This document shows positions 6,984 through 13,790 of a stretch of 20,833 nucleotides of DNA, piece after piece. How positions within the stretch are numbered: position 1 is the first letter of the stretch; every line of letters starts with the position of its first letter. Position numbers and translations under genes: made by a program. The notes under the pieces are model-generated. The model was not told where the DNA came from and made no database searches. It saw nothing but the letters and a program-made list of their open reading frames with translations. The stretch is from a virus, in the IMG/VR virus record IMGVR_UViG_3300017962_004005, positions 1 through 20,833 of that record; one strand, given 5' to 3'.

Positions 6984-7493
6984 TTATCCTTGTTTTAATT
7001 CATCGATTATGAAAAGTTGCCTATTTTTAGAAACAGCACCTTTCACAATCACAACACTTCCTTCATAAAGAAAAGCCTTGTTTTTTCTATGGTATTGATC
7101 GGGAAAAAGAACGGCATTATCAAGTCTTCCGCTTGAGTCTTCAAGTTTTACGAATGCCATTAGTTGTCCGGGGTTTTTACCATTCTTTGTCTTAATCTCA
7201 TTATAGCTCGAAACTGAAGCACATAAAATTAAATCTTTGTTAATTGGAGCATTTTCCAAAACTGTTCTACATTCGTACTGAGTATTGATTCCAACAATGT
7301 CAGAAATAGAATATGAAAGAGAAACACCAAAATAAATTTCTTCTTGCTCACAGATATACCTTATATCATCTTCGAGAGTTTGCATCGGGTTATCGAGAGA
7401 TCTTTTAATCTCTGTAACCTTTTTCAATCTATTTGCCGTAGTTCTTCTATCGGTATTTATGAGTTTTCTTATATGATCACTCAGTGTCTGCAT
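6984..7493 (-). CDS. Separate C-terminal (OB-fold) part of DNA pol III alpha
   Basis: About 169 residues matching the C-terminal region of bacterial DnaE, which in typical alpha subunits lies in the same polypeptide as the polymerase. EEIYFGVSLSYSISD corresponds to the conserved E-x-LG-xY-LS-xHPL stretch. The OB-fold follows: a strand with ASVSSYNEIKTKNGK, then LMAFVKLEDSSGRLDNAVLF (equivalent to the MAFVxLED-xG-xxEVxVF signature), then VVIVKGAVSKNRQLFIIDEL. The polymerase core gene 2.7 kb upstream ends just where this part would begin. I chose the ATG at 7493 with AAGGT about 10 bases upstream; a GTG at 7511 in the same frame is possible and has no better ribosome binding site. It overlaps the preceding gene. 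Likely role: ssDNA binding and partner contacts for the replicative polymerase, acting in trans. Confidence 0.8.
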   Translation of the reverse strand: MQTLSDHIRKLINTDRRTTANRLKKVTEIKRSLDNPMQTLEDDIRYICEQEEIYFGVSLSYSISDIVGINTQYECRTVLENAPINKDLILCASVSSYNEIKTKNGKNPGQLMAFVKLEDSSGRLDNAVLFPDQYHRKNKAFLYEGSVVIVKGAVSKNRQLFIIDELKQG

Positions 7494-7761
7494 ATTTATT
7501 TTTACCTTCACAACAGTCTCTATAAGGAGCGGGAATAGCGGAAGTCTTTATGGTTGGTTTTCCATTTTCGTCCAGATCCATATACTCTATATCCACCGAT
7601 GGTTTACCGCAAGGACAAGGATCTATCCTTTTAGGGAGCATCTTCATAATCGGATACCCCTCCTGAACAGCAGTGCTTCTCTTACCAGAATGAGGCCAAG
7701 TTTGCCGTCTCATATCGTATTTTGTAATATCACCGTAATAATCGTGTTGTTTACTTCTCAT
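7477..7761 (-). CDS. Small Cys-containing protein, unknown
   Basis: A 94-residue protein not recognised as a known family. The N-terminal half is basic and aromatic. The centre has PCPCGKPSVDIEY with Cys49 and Cys51, and a second pair, Cys83-Cys84, sits in YRDCCEGKN near the C-terminus. The four Cys could bind one zinc ion, although the spacing is not a classical ribbon. Its ATG overlaps the preceding stop by 11 bases and its end overlaps the DnaE C-terminal gene, so it is certainly part of the operon. A small zinc-stabilised accessory protein is the most that can be suggested. Confidence 0.7.
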   Translation of the reverse strand: MRSKQHDYYGDITKYDMRRQTWPHSGKRSTAVQEGYPIMKMLPKRIDPCPCGKPSVDIEYMDLDENGKPTIKTSAIPAPYRDCCEGKNKYADTE

Positions 7762-8113
7762 CTTTTCTCCAAACTGTATGAGGGTTTCTTTCTAAATGAT
7801 TAAAGATACCGCTTTCTTCTATATACTCATCCAATTTACTCATATTGAGTTTATGTCCGCTAACCTTAAACTCTCTATAGCATGGAACATGACCCTCTTT
7901 TAATTTTCGGTAATAATGTAAGGTCAAGCAGTTGTCATTACATAGTCTTTTTAGTTCTTCTTCAATTATGTAGTGTTCTGCTTCAGTTAGGTTCAAACAC
8001 CCATAAAATTCACCATTCTTAAAATATGAGAATTTGGAAACATCTATTGGATCTCCAACAATGGCTTTTTCTGGTATTCTCTTGCCTCTAGGTATCGGTA
8101 GCTTCTCTCCCAT
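7751..8113 (-). CDS. Unknown phage protein
   Basis: A 120-residue protein with no recognised motif. It has a basic, Pro-rich start (PIPRGKRIPEKA), a central helical segment, scattered Cys residues, and a C-terminal part with the look of a small alpha/beta domain ending in HTVWRKDEK. The ATG at 8113 is preferred over an in-frame TTG at 8125 because GAGGG lies 5 bases upstream of the ATG. That GAGGG overlaps a TGA which would be the natural end of the preceding gene if its reading frame had not been changed by a 28-bp duplication. The stop overlaps the next gene by 11 bases. Coding is well supported; function unknown. Confidence 0.7.
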   Translation of the reverse strand: MGEKLPIPRGKRIPEKAIVGDPIDVSKFSYFKNGEFYGCLNLTEAEHYIIEEELKRLCNDNCLTLHYYRKLKEGHVPCYREFKVSGHKLNMSKLDEYIEESGIFNHLERNPHTVWRKDEK

Positions 8114-8129
8114 TTTTTCCCTCAATAAA

Positions 8130-8185
8130 TAGCTGGTGGTACATACTTAGGATAAACTAGGTGGTGGCACATCCTTAGGATAAAC
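8130..8185 (-). repeat. 28-bp imperfect tandem duplication
   Basis: Two adjacent 28-base units, 8158-8185 and 8130-8157, differ at 3 positions. On the minus strand each begins GTTTATCCTAAG and ends in CTA. The first unit encodes the end of the 114-residue gene. The second is read in a shifted frame and provides a TAA after three codons. Because 28 is not a multiple of three, the copy changes the C-terminus of the protein. Confidence 0.9.
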
Positions 8186-8491
8186 ACATTGTGGATAATT
8201 ATCTTCAAGCGTATGCTCAAAAGTATAATTAGGGTTCAAGGGGGTAGATCCGTCAGTTAATGTTGCAGTTGTGGGGAATATATCATAATTTTTATTCGGC
8301 TTATCCGTCATAATCACGCTATTGTAATAAGCTGGTGGCTTTTCAATTTCGTGAGTGAAAACCAAATCAAGCTGCTTTTTTACTTTTTCAACTTGATAGC
8401 TATCTAACATGACATAATCTCCATTTACGTCATTATTTCCCGTTATTTCAAAAAAACCCTGTAACCAATAACAAAAATCTCTAGGCGTCAT
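8147..8491 (-). CDS. Conserved phage protein (MTPRDFCYWLQG-type)
   Basis: A 114-residue protein of a type I recognise from many phage genomes as a conserved hypothetical. It starts TPRDFCYWLQGFFEI, followed by a segment ending in QVEKVKKQLDLVFTHEIEKP (about 33-52). No biochemical role is known to me. After about residue 55 the sequence is Pro/Thr/Asn-rich and probably unstructured. The last residues PPPSLS are produced by the frame change at the tandem duplication. Without the second repeat unit the protein would end ...VYPKYVPPAIY-stop, with its TGA inside the next gene's ribosome binding site. The start is in an ATGA overlap with the exonuclease gene. The N-terminal domain is intact, so the gene is probably functional. 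Confidence 0.8.
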   Translation of the reverse strand: MTPRDFCYWLQGFFEITGNNDVNGDYVMLDSYQVEKVKKQLDLVFTHEIEKPPAYYNSVIMTDKPNKNYDIFPTTATLTDGSTPLNPNYTFEHTLEDNYPQCVYPKDVPPPSLS

Positions 8492-9207
8492 ACGTACATC
8501 CCCGTTTTAGCAAAAGCATTTTCAAAGTTAGTTTTGTTAGCAATATTTCTATGATATTTAAGAAACTTGATAAAGATGTTCGCCGTATCTTTAACGTCCT
8601 GCAATGCGTCGTGAGCCTTGTCGAAACTTTCTTCTGGAAAACCTAACCATCTACGATTATTATCCATTGAGATAGATTTAACATCAGGATTTGATTCAGT
8701 CCACATCCAAACGTTCTGCATTACATCTACACTCCTGATTTTATTGAATAGGTTAGGATTTCCATCCTCTCCAACCTGTTTACCTCTCACTCCAACAGAA
8801 CTGAATTCTCCACGACACAATCTATCTATGATTGGAAGGTCGAATCCAACTATATTATAGCCAACAGGAATAGCAGCGTTAAAAGAATTACTAGTTTTAT
8901 TGAATTTTTTTACCCATTTTACAAAATTATTCCAGACAATATCTAGTTCCGGTGCTTGATCTATTTGCTCTCTCGTTTTTCCTGTGACTTTTAGAGCACC
9001 ATCTTCAAGTGGGTCAAGACCTAGTTCAATAGCTTTTTCATCATCAATAACGGCACGAATTTCACTGTTAAACTCTCCCCCAGACTTGATTTCAAGCGTT
9101 CTAGGGTCAAGCATTACAGCGGCAAGCTGCGTTGGTTGGGTCTTGTGCGGATTACGGCTCCCTGTTTCGAAATCGAAGACACAATATGGCGTAAAATTAA
9201 GTGGCAT
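8488..9207 (-). CDS. DnaQ-like 3'-5' exonuclease (DEDDh)
   Basis: A 239-residue exonuclease of the DnaQ/RNase T superfamily, which removes mispaired 3' ends using two metal ions. All five active-site residues are visible. VFDFETG gives Asp12 and Glu14, GYNIVGFDLPII gives Asp123, and AHDALQDVKDT gives His199 and Asp204, the H-x4-D spacing of the DEDDh subclass. The final 30 residues (after about 210) form a short extension that could hold partner contacts. It lies between the polymerase core gene and the separate polymerase C-terminal gene, so a proofreading epsilon-type role in the phage replisome is the natural reading. AAGG upstream of the ATG is a suitable ribosome binding site. Confidence 0.9.
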   Translation of the reverse strand: MPLNFTPYCVFDFETGSRNPHKTQPTQLAAVMLDPRTLEIKSGGEFNSEIRAVIDDEKAIELGLDPLEDGALKVTGKTREQIDQAPELDIVWNNFVKWVKKFNKTSNSFNAAIPVGYNIVGFDLPIIDRLCRGEFSSVGVRGKQVGEDGNPNLFNKIRSVDVMQNVWMWTESNPDVKSISMDNNRRWLGFPEESFDKAHDALQDVKDTANIFIKFLKYHRNIANKTNFENAFAKTGMYV

Positions 9208-9209
9208 AT

Positions 9210-9509
9210 TTATTCCTTTTCTCTTTCGTAAATTTCATTTAAAATCATCTCTATATCTTCTAGTTCACGATATATATTATCTATTTTTGACCTAATTGAT
9301 CTAATATTACCTCTCGTGACAGTATCCTCAAGAACATTCTGTGTTGCTTCCTCACTTCCACACATTCTTAATTGTTCAATAGCCTCTGGAGATATCCATA
9401 GATCATTCGTTTTTGGATCATTATTTAAAAACATGGTTTCAAAATGACCATTGGGACACTTGAATTCTTCGGTGATTTTTTCTTCACATTGAATGCACCA
9501 TTTATTCAA
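9210..9509 (-). CDS. Zinc-finger plus coiled-coil small protein
   Basis: A 99-residue protein with an N-terminal zinc-finger pattern C5-x2-C8-x9-C18-x3-H22 and a C-terminal half (about 58-99) rich in Glu, Ile, Leu and Arg in heptad-like order, suggesting a coiled coil. The start codon is TTG at 9509, overlapping the preceding stop as TTGA, with a strong GGAGG 7 bases upstream that decides the start. A protein of this layout could be a small DNA- or protein-binding adaptor. It belongs to the group of short genes inserted between the two polymerase parts. No family name is assigned. Confidence 0.75.
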   Translation of the reverse strand: MNKWCIQCEEKITEEFKCPNGHFETMFLNNDPKTNDLWISPEAIEQLRMCGSEEATQNVLEDTVTRGNIRSIRSKIDNIYRELEDIEMILNEIYEREKE

Positions 9510-9931
9510 AACTCTACCTCCGCAGCCGCATCCAAGATATCACTCTCATAAGGAGCGTGACAATACAGTTCAAGCTCTTTTTCCTTTGCCTTACGAATCA
9601 TGTCGGCACTATCATTAGACCCTGTATCAATAGCGATACAAGCTTCGGCGTACATAGTCATTTTTTCGTTACGAATAGGTCCAGCTTTAGCATTGTACTT
9701 ACCATAAGCATTCTCTTTAACAATAGCTTCTGGATGATCAATATCCTTCCATTCAGCTTTGAACTTTACGCACTTAACTCCGTTCTCTCTAGCCCATCTT
9801 TCACCGAGAGCATCAGCACCTTTGGCAGCACCGATAACTACTTCCGTAATTTCTATGCCACTTTTTTCTATTGCTAAACACAACTCCTCATAATCAGTAA
9901 AATCACGAGGTCCACAAATAATCGTTTTCAT
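9506..9931 (-). CDS. DUF2493/YspA-like SLOG-fold protein
   Basis: About 141 residues from the preferred start. The pattern KTIICGPRDFTDYE at the N-terminus, VVIGAAKGADALGERWARENG in the middle, and AGPIRNEKMTMYAEACIAI is that of the DUF2493 (YspA, cpYpsA-related) family. This is a Rossmann-like SLOG domain proposed to bind nucleotide-derived ligands and common in phages. The Met at 9931 is chosen over one at 9967 because the family begins directly with this strand. GGAAGG also lies about 9 bases upstream, and the ATG follows the preceding TAG by one base. The biochemical role in phages is not established. Its place in a replication operon suggests nucleotide sensing or metabolism, which is inference. 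Confidence 0.85.
   Translation of the reverse strand: MKTIICGPRDFTDYEELCLAIEKSGIEITEVVIGAAKGADALGERWARENGVKCVKFKAEWKDIDHPEAIVKENAYGKYNAKAGPIRNEKMTMYAEACIAIDTGSNDSADMIRKAKEKELELYCHAPYESDILDAAAEVEF
9517..9521 (-). promoter_or_regulatory. Strong Shine-Dalgarno for TTG start at 9509
   Basis: GGAGG on the minus strand lies 7 bases before the TTG start of the zinc-finger gene. It is among the best ribosome binding sites in the window and offsets the weak start codon. Confidence 0.75.
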
Positions 9932-9932
9932 T

Positions 9933-10187
9933 CTATTTATCCTTCCTATCGTATTTCCTGCACTCATCTATAAAAAACCTTACTGCCTTATTCAAATCAT
10001 TGAACAAAACATCTCCTTCATACATCTTTGTTTCCTTATTGTATTTGGAGCCAGATAAATTTACCTGATATGGCTTATTCGTCTTAAATGGATACCTGAG
10101 TACTTTCGAAAGATCACAGATAGTGTTACCTCTGTATTCGACAGCTCCACCAAACATTACAATTCCCTTTATATTCTCAAACTTCAT
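9933..10187 (-). CDS. Unknown small protein
   Basis: An 84-residue protein without recognised motifs. The start KFENIKGIVMFGGAVEYRGN looks like a small beta-hairpin domain, followed by a Lys/Tyr-rich middle and a C-terminal helix ending in KYDRKDK. The gene overlaps the end of the polymerase core gene by 11 bases and stops one base before the SLOG-protein ATG, so translation is likely coupled. Its Glu/Lys-rich composition suggests a small soluble protein. No function proposed. Confidence 0.7.
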   Translation of the reverse strand: MKFENIKGIVMFGGAVEYRGNTICDLSKVLRYPFKTNKPYQVNLSGSKYNKETKMYEGDVLFNDLNKAVRFFIDECRKYDRKDK

Positions 10188-12741
10188 AATTATCCACCAT
10201 CCAGACTACCTCATTTTTGTTTAGGCTTTTCAAAGTTTCATATTCATAGAGCATTCTATTTCTGCTCACATTACTATTTTTCCCTAATAGCGATCCTGTG
10301 CATATCAAAGGAACACTAGCTCTCTTGTTGAGGCCAGAAAGAATCAACATGAGAATTTCGATCCAAGTAAAATCCTCTACCTTCTTACCTAATTTTAGCT
10401 CGGCTTCATCGATTTTTCGAAAAAAATCATCACAATCTTTATCTCCGACGCTTTTTATTCTAGAAAGACCGTAGAAAATAGAGTTCTTTTCTTCATCATA
10501 ATGAAAATCACGGTAGAGATTAGAAAGATTTGGGGGATTAATATCAATTGAGAATGTTCTACAATCCATAACAAGATCGCGAACCTCATCTTTCCACATT
10601 GGTTTTTTGTGTGCATGGTTCAGATATTTCTCAAAAAATATAGGAGTATCGTGAACCTTACAATAGGCCGACCAATAAGCATTTACAGCATAAACCACAC
10701 TATGGCTAGCGTTGAACGAATATCTGTTTGCCTTTTCGATATTATCAAAAATATCCATAGCGATTTTAGCGTCTACAAGTCCAACCTCTTCACAACCATC
10801 AATGAATTTTTGCTTTAGCTCTTTCATAAGCTTTGCATTTTTCTTACCAATAGCTTTTCTCAAGTCATCAGAAAGTTCTTCGGAAAATCCCGCAAGCTTA
10901 GTTGCGATTTTCATCGCCTGTTCTTGATATACAATAATCCCATAAGTATCTTTTAGGATAGGTTCAAGAGAAGGGTGAAGATAATCAAAACTAGCACCAA
11001 ATTTACGATCAACGTAGTGCTGTGTCATACTCTTACCTTCGAGAGAAGCACCTAACGCCCCCGGTCTTAATAAAGCAGAGAGGTCTGACAATTCCTTGAT
11101 ACTTCTAGGTTTAACTTTTGCTGACCAAGTTTGACCAGTATCTGAGTCTAATTGAAATACTCCCTTAGTTCTTCCTTCACACATCAGATCCCAAACCTCT
11201 TCATCATCAAAATTATTCAACTCAGAAAGTGTTTTAATCTTTTTGCTCTTGTTTACGATCCCCAAGATTTTACTGAGAATATCTACCCCAAGAATATCGA
11301 GTTTAAGTCCACCCATATACTCGACTTCTTTCATAGTGATCGTACTTACAATATCGCCGTCATCATCAATACGAACTGGCATAAAGTTCTTAATTGGATC
11401 TGGAGAAATAACAACAGCAGCAGCATGTTTTCCGTGCTGTCTATAGATTCCTTCAATTTCTACAGCAAGCTTGAATACTTCCGCATAATCACCAACATAA
11501 TGAAATTCACCGTCATCATTAGATACTACTCGACAATATTTGTCCATTATTTTTGGACGATGTTTTAGAGTCCATAGTAGCAGAGAAGTCTCTTCTACAT
11601 CTTCCATCTGGTCTTCGACCTTTGCCTTTTCTGGCATCATCTTAGTGATTTCCTTAATCTCACCAAATGGAAGATCGGTTTTTTGCTTGAACGCAATCTC
11701 TAGAGCAGAACGAGCCTGAAATGTACCAAACGTTCCAATATGACACACATTCTCATTACCATACCTCTGTTTAATATATTCTAGAACATCTGCTCTGTTT
11801 TCAGACGGAATATCCACATCAATATCTGGAAGCTCAACTCTCGTAGCGGTGTTTCTTGATTTATTATAGAAACGACCGAACAGAAGGTTGTATTCGATAG
11901 GATCTGTTTGAGTGACCCCAATTAGATACGAGACAAGGCAACCGGCAGCACTCCCTCTCCCCGGTCCCGGCAACCACCCTTGATCGCGAACGTAATTCAC
12001 AATGTCCCACACGATGAGAAAATATGAAGAAAGTCCAGCACCTTGCAGTACCTCAAGTTCATATTTTACTCTATCGGCGTACTCCTTTTCCTTTTCGGGA
12101 GTATCTATCTTGTCTGTACCCTTTAGCTTTTCACGCCAACCGTCTCTACAAAGCTGTCTTAGAAACTCGTCTGGGGAAAGATTGTTTGGGCAAGAAAAAG
12201 AGGGGAGGATAGGTCTAGACGCCAATCCATAATCCTCAACGCTATCTGCAAGTTCTTTTGCTCTTAGGTACTCTTCATTAGTTTCATATTCGGAAACAAA
12301 ATCAGATTCACTAAGAATTTTCCTTTTCTCTTCAGGGGTTGTTTCTTTATTAGAGTTTACAAGTAGCTCTAGTTCCGCATAGTCTCCATCAAAGTAGTTT
12401 GCGGTCTTATCAGAAAAAAGACGAAGGTTTTTATTGAGTTGAAGATCAGCAATCTCTGACTCAGAGACGGTTTCTCCAAGTCCCATCTTGGAACAGACAG
12501 AGATGAGAGTATTCAGTCCATCTCTATTAAGAGCATAAAATGGAAGTCCGTCGAGTTCCACTCCAATTACCGGCTTGACTTCTTCATCCTTACACGCCTT
12601 GTAGAAGTCTACCATCCCCGATATCGTATTTTTATCGCAGATCCCAACAAACTTCCACTCTTTTTCTTTTGCTAATTTTGCAAGCTGTTTAGGCTTAATA
12701 AAAGAAGAGTGTAACGAATTGTGAGTGTAGTTTCTTAGCAT
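10177..12741 (-). CDS. dnaE: DNA polymerase III alpha subunit, catalytic core
   Basis: An 854-residue family C polymerase core, copying DNA at the phage fork. An N-terminal PHP region (about 1-165) is shortened by roughly 100 residues compared with bacterial DnaE. It reads NYTHNSLHSSF where the metal-binding HxHS motif should be, so it is probably inactive. The polymerase palm follows: GPGRGSAAG (259-267), LPDIDVDI with the catalytic Asp306 and Asp308 (304-311), and GLKLDILG with the third Asp482. Further landmarks are GKHAAAVVIS (437-446), ALLRPGAL (556-563), YQEQAMKIATKLAGFS (605-620) and YSFNASHSVVYA (674-685). The protein ends near the HhH/LIxAGAFD-type region (CTGSLLGKN, 814-822), lacking the usual C-terminal OB-fold and tau-binding part. 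A separate gene at 6984-7493 supplies the OB-fold. GGGGAG precedes the ATG by about 11 bases. Confidence 0.95.
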   Translation of the reverse strand: MLRNYTHNSLHSSFIKPKQLAKLAKEKEWKFVGICDKNTISGMVDFYKACKDEEVKPVIGVELDGLPFYALNRDGLNTLISVCSKMGLGETVSESEIADLQLNKNLRLFSDKTANYFDGDYAELELLVNSNKETTPEEKRKILSESDFVSEYETNEEYLRAKELADSVEDYGLASRPILPSFSCPNNLSPDEFLRQLCRDGWREKLKGTDKIDTPEKEKEYADRVKYELEVLQGAGLSSYFLIVWDIVNYVRDQGWLPGPGRGSAAGCLVSYLIGVTQTDPIEYNLLFGRFYNKSRNTATRVELPDIDVDIPSENRADVLEYIKQRYGNENVCHIGTFGTFQARSALEIAFKQKTDLPFGEIKEITKMMPEKAKVEDQMEDVEETSLLLWTLKHRPKIMDKYCRVVSNDDGEFHYVGDYAEVFKLAVEIEGIYRQHGKHAAAVVISPDPIKNFMPVRIDDDGDIVSTITMKEVEYMGGLKLDILGVDILSKILGIVNKSKKIKTLSELNNFDDEEVWDLMCEGRTKGVFQLDSDTGQTWSAKVKPRSIKELSDLSALLRPGALGASLEGKSMTQHYVDRKFGASFDYLHPSLEPILKDTYGIIVYQEQAMKIATKLAGFSEELSDDLRKAIGKKNAKLMKELKQKFIDGCEEVGLVDAKIAMDIFDNIEKANRYSFNASHSVVYAVNAYWSAYCKVHDTPIFFEKYLNHAHKKPMWKDEVRDLVMDCRTFSIDINPPNLSNLYRDFHYDEEKNSIFYGLSRIKSVGDKDCDDFFRKIDEAELKLGKKVEDFTWIEILMLILSGLNKRASVPLICTGSLLGKNSNVSRNRMLYEYETLKSLNKNEVVWMVDNYEV

Positions 12742-12746
12742 TATCT

Positions 12747-13790
12747 TTAACTCCCCGGTGCATGATAGTAAGAGATATCGAAGTCATCTCTTTTAAGACT
12801 CTTCATTGTTTCATCAAGTCCCACATATTTAACACTTGCCTCAACAAAATCACAGATTCTAGTGTTTGTTCCGGGCCAATTTTCCTTACCGTACCTACAC
12901 ATAAAACACTTATTTTTCTCGGGTTTCCCGTCTGCCATTATCTTGTTTGAATACTTCACGCAACTTGGAAGATCATTCTCCAAAACCTGAGTATACTTCT
13001 TTTTCAGTTTTTCCATGAAAATTTCTTCATGTTCGTCATCAAAGCAGAAACTAAAAGCACCACCATCCCGAATAAAATATATCGTCATGATAATGTTATA
13101 TTCAGGATACATTTTTCTAAGAGCATAATAATAAAGAAGTAGTTGAGGATCTTGATCGAGATATTCGTAATCTTTCTCCTCTCCAGTCGCCCAATTCTTT
13201 CTAGCTCCAGTTTTGTAATCTATCACTTGTAAAGTGTTCTCGTCTTCTTTAACAACTAGATCGATTGTACCTTTTAGACTCAGATATCCAGTCATCTTAG
13301 TTCCGTCTGGTAAGACCTGATCTAATTTTGCCCAATCCTCTTTAATTTCAATATCAAAGTGTTGTTCTGGCTTGAAAATTTCTTGATTACGAGGATCATA
13401 GCGACCATCTTTAAACGTTAAAGCTTCATTAAGCCACTCTACACAAAATTTCCAGTCTGCATTTGTATAATCTTTCTCACATTTAGAAGTGTAGTATTCG
13501 TAACACTCTTCCAACATTCTATCTACAAATTCTTGAGTTCTTAATTCTGACTTGTTGATTTTGATTTCACCAACAGCATCATCATCTAAGATCAATTTTC
13601 TCTTTTTTGGATTTTCCTGCTCGTAGAGTTTGAGTCCCGCCAAAATTTCCATAACCTTATGAATTACGGTTCCTTTGTTTGCGGCTTTCCCAGATCCTCC
13701 ATGAATCCCAAGATTGTAAGATATGAAATATTGCATTTCGCACATATCATATCCGTTCATGCTCGAACTTCTAAAGTAATTAGCATACAT
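12747..13790 (-). CDS. Cas4/AddB-like PD-(D/E)XK nuclease, putative Fe-S
   Basis: A 347-residue nuclease of the RecB/Cas4/AddB branch of the PD-(D/E)XK superfamily. KGTVIHKVMEIL (39-50) carries the conserved His44, LKGTIDLVV has Asp177, VIDYKTG has Asp191 and Lys193 of the catalytic core, and DPQLLLYYYAL (214-224) has Gln216 of motif QxxxY. Four Cys occur as in iron-sulfur nucleases: C17 near the N-terminus and C295-x2-C298-x14-C313 near the C-terminus. The last gap is somewhat longer than usual. Such enzymes trim DNA ends for recombination or replication. The start overlaps the dNMP kinase stop as TAATG, and the stop is 5 bases before the polymerase ATG. Nuclease fold is clear; cluster binding is inferred. 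Confidence 0.88.
   Translation of the reverse strand: MYANYFRSSSMNGYDMCEMQYFISYNLGIHGGSGKAANKGTVIHKVMEILAGLKLYEQENPKKRKLILDDDAVGEIKINKSELRTQEFVDRMLEECYEYYTSKCEKDYTNADWKFCVEWLNEALTFKDGRYDPRNQEIFKPEQHFDIEIKEDWAKLDQVLPDGTKMTGYLSLKGTIDLVVKEDENTLQVIDYKTGARKNWATGEEKDYEYLDQDPQLLLYYYALRKMYPEYNIIMTIYFIRDGGAFSFCFDDEHEEIFMEKLKKKYTQVLENDLPSCVKYSNKIMADGKPEKNKCFMCRYGKENWPGTNTRICDFVEASVKYVGLDETMKSLKRDDFDISYYHAPGS

Noticed and set aside
8147-8491. Programmed frameshift joining the repeat units
   Set aside because: No slippery heptamer or downstream structure is visible at the first repeat unit. A slippage duplication explains the pattern more simply.
9932-9967. Longer N-terminus for the SLOG-family protein
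   Set aside because: The extra 12 residues from the ATG at 9967 overlap the preceding gene and do not fit the family, whose members begin with the first strand; the ATG at 9931 has a better ribosome binding site.
6984-12741. Possible split intein joining the two polymerase parts
   Set aside because: The core ends VWMVDNYEV and the second part begins MQTLSDHIRKL; neither shows intein N- or C-terminal blocks or a Cys/Ser/Thr junction with intein sequence, so trans-splicing is not supported.
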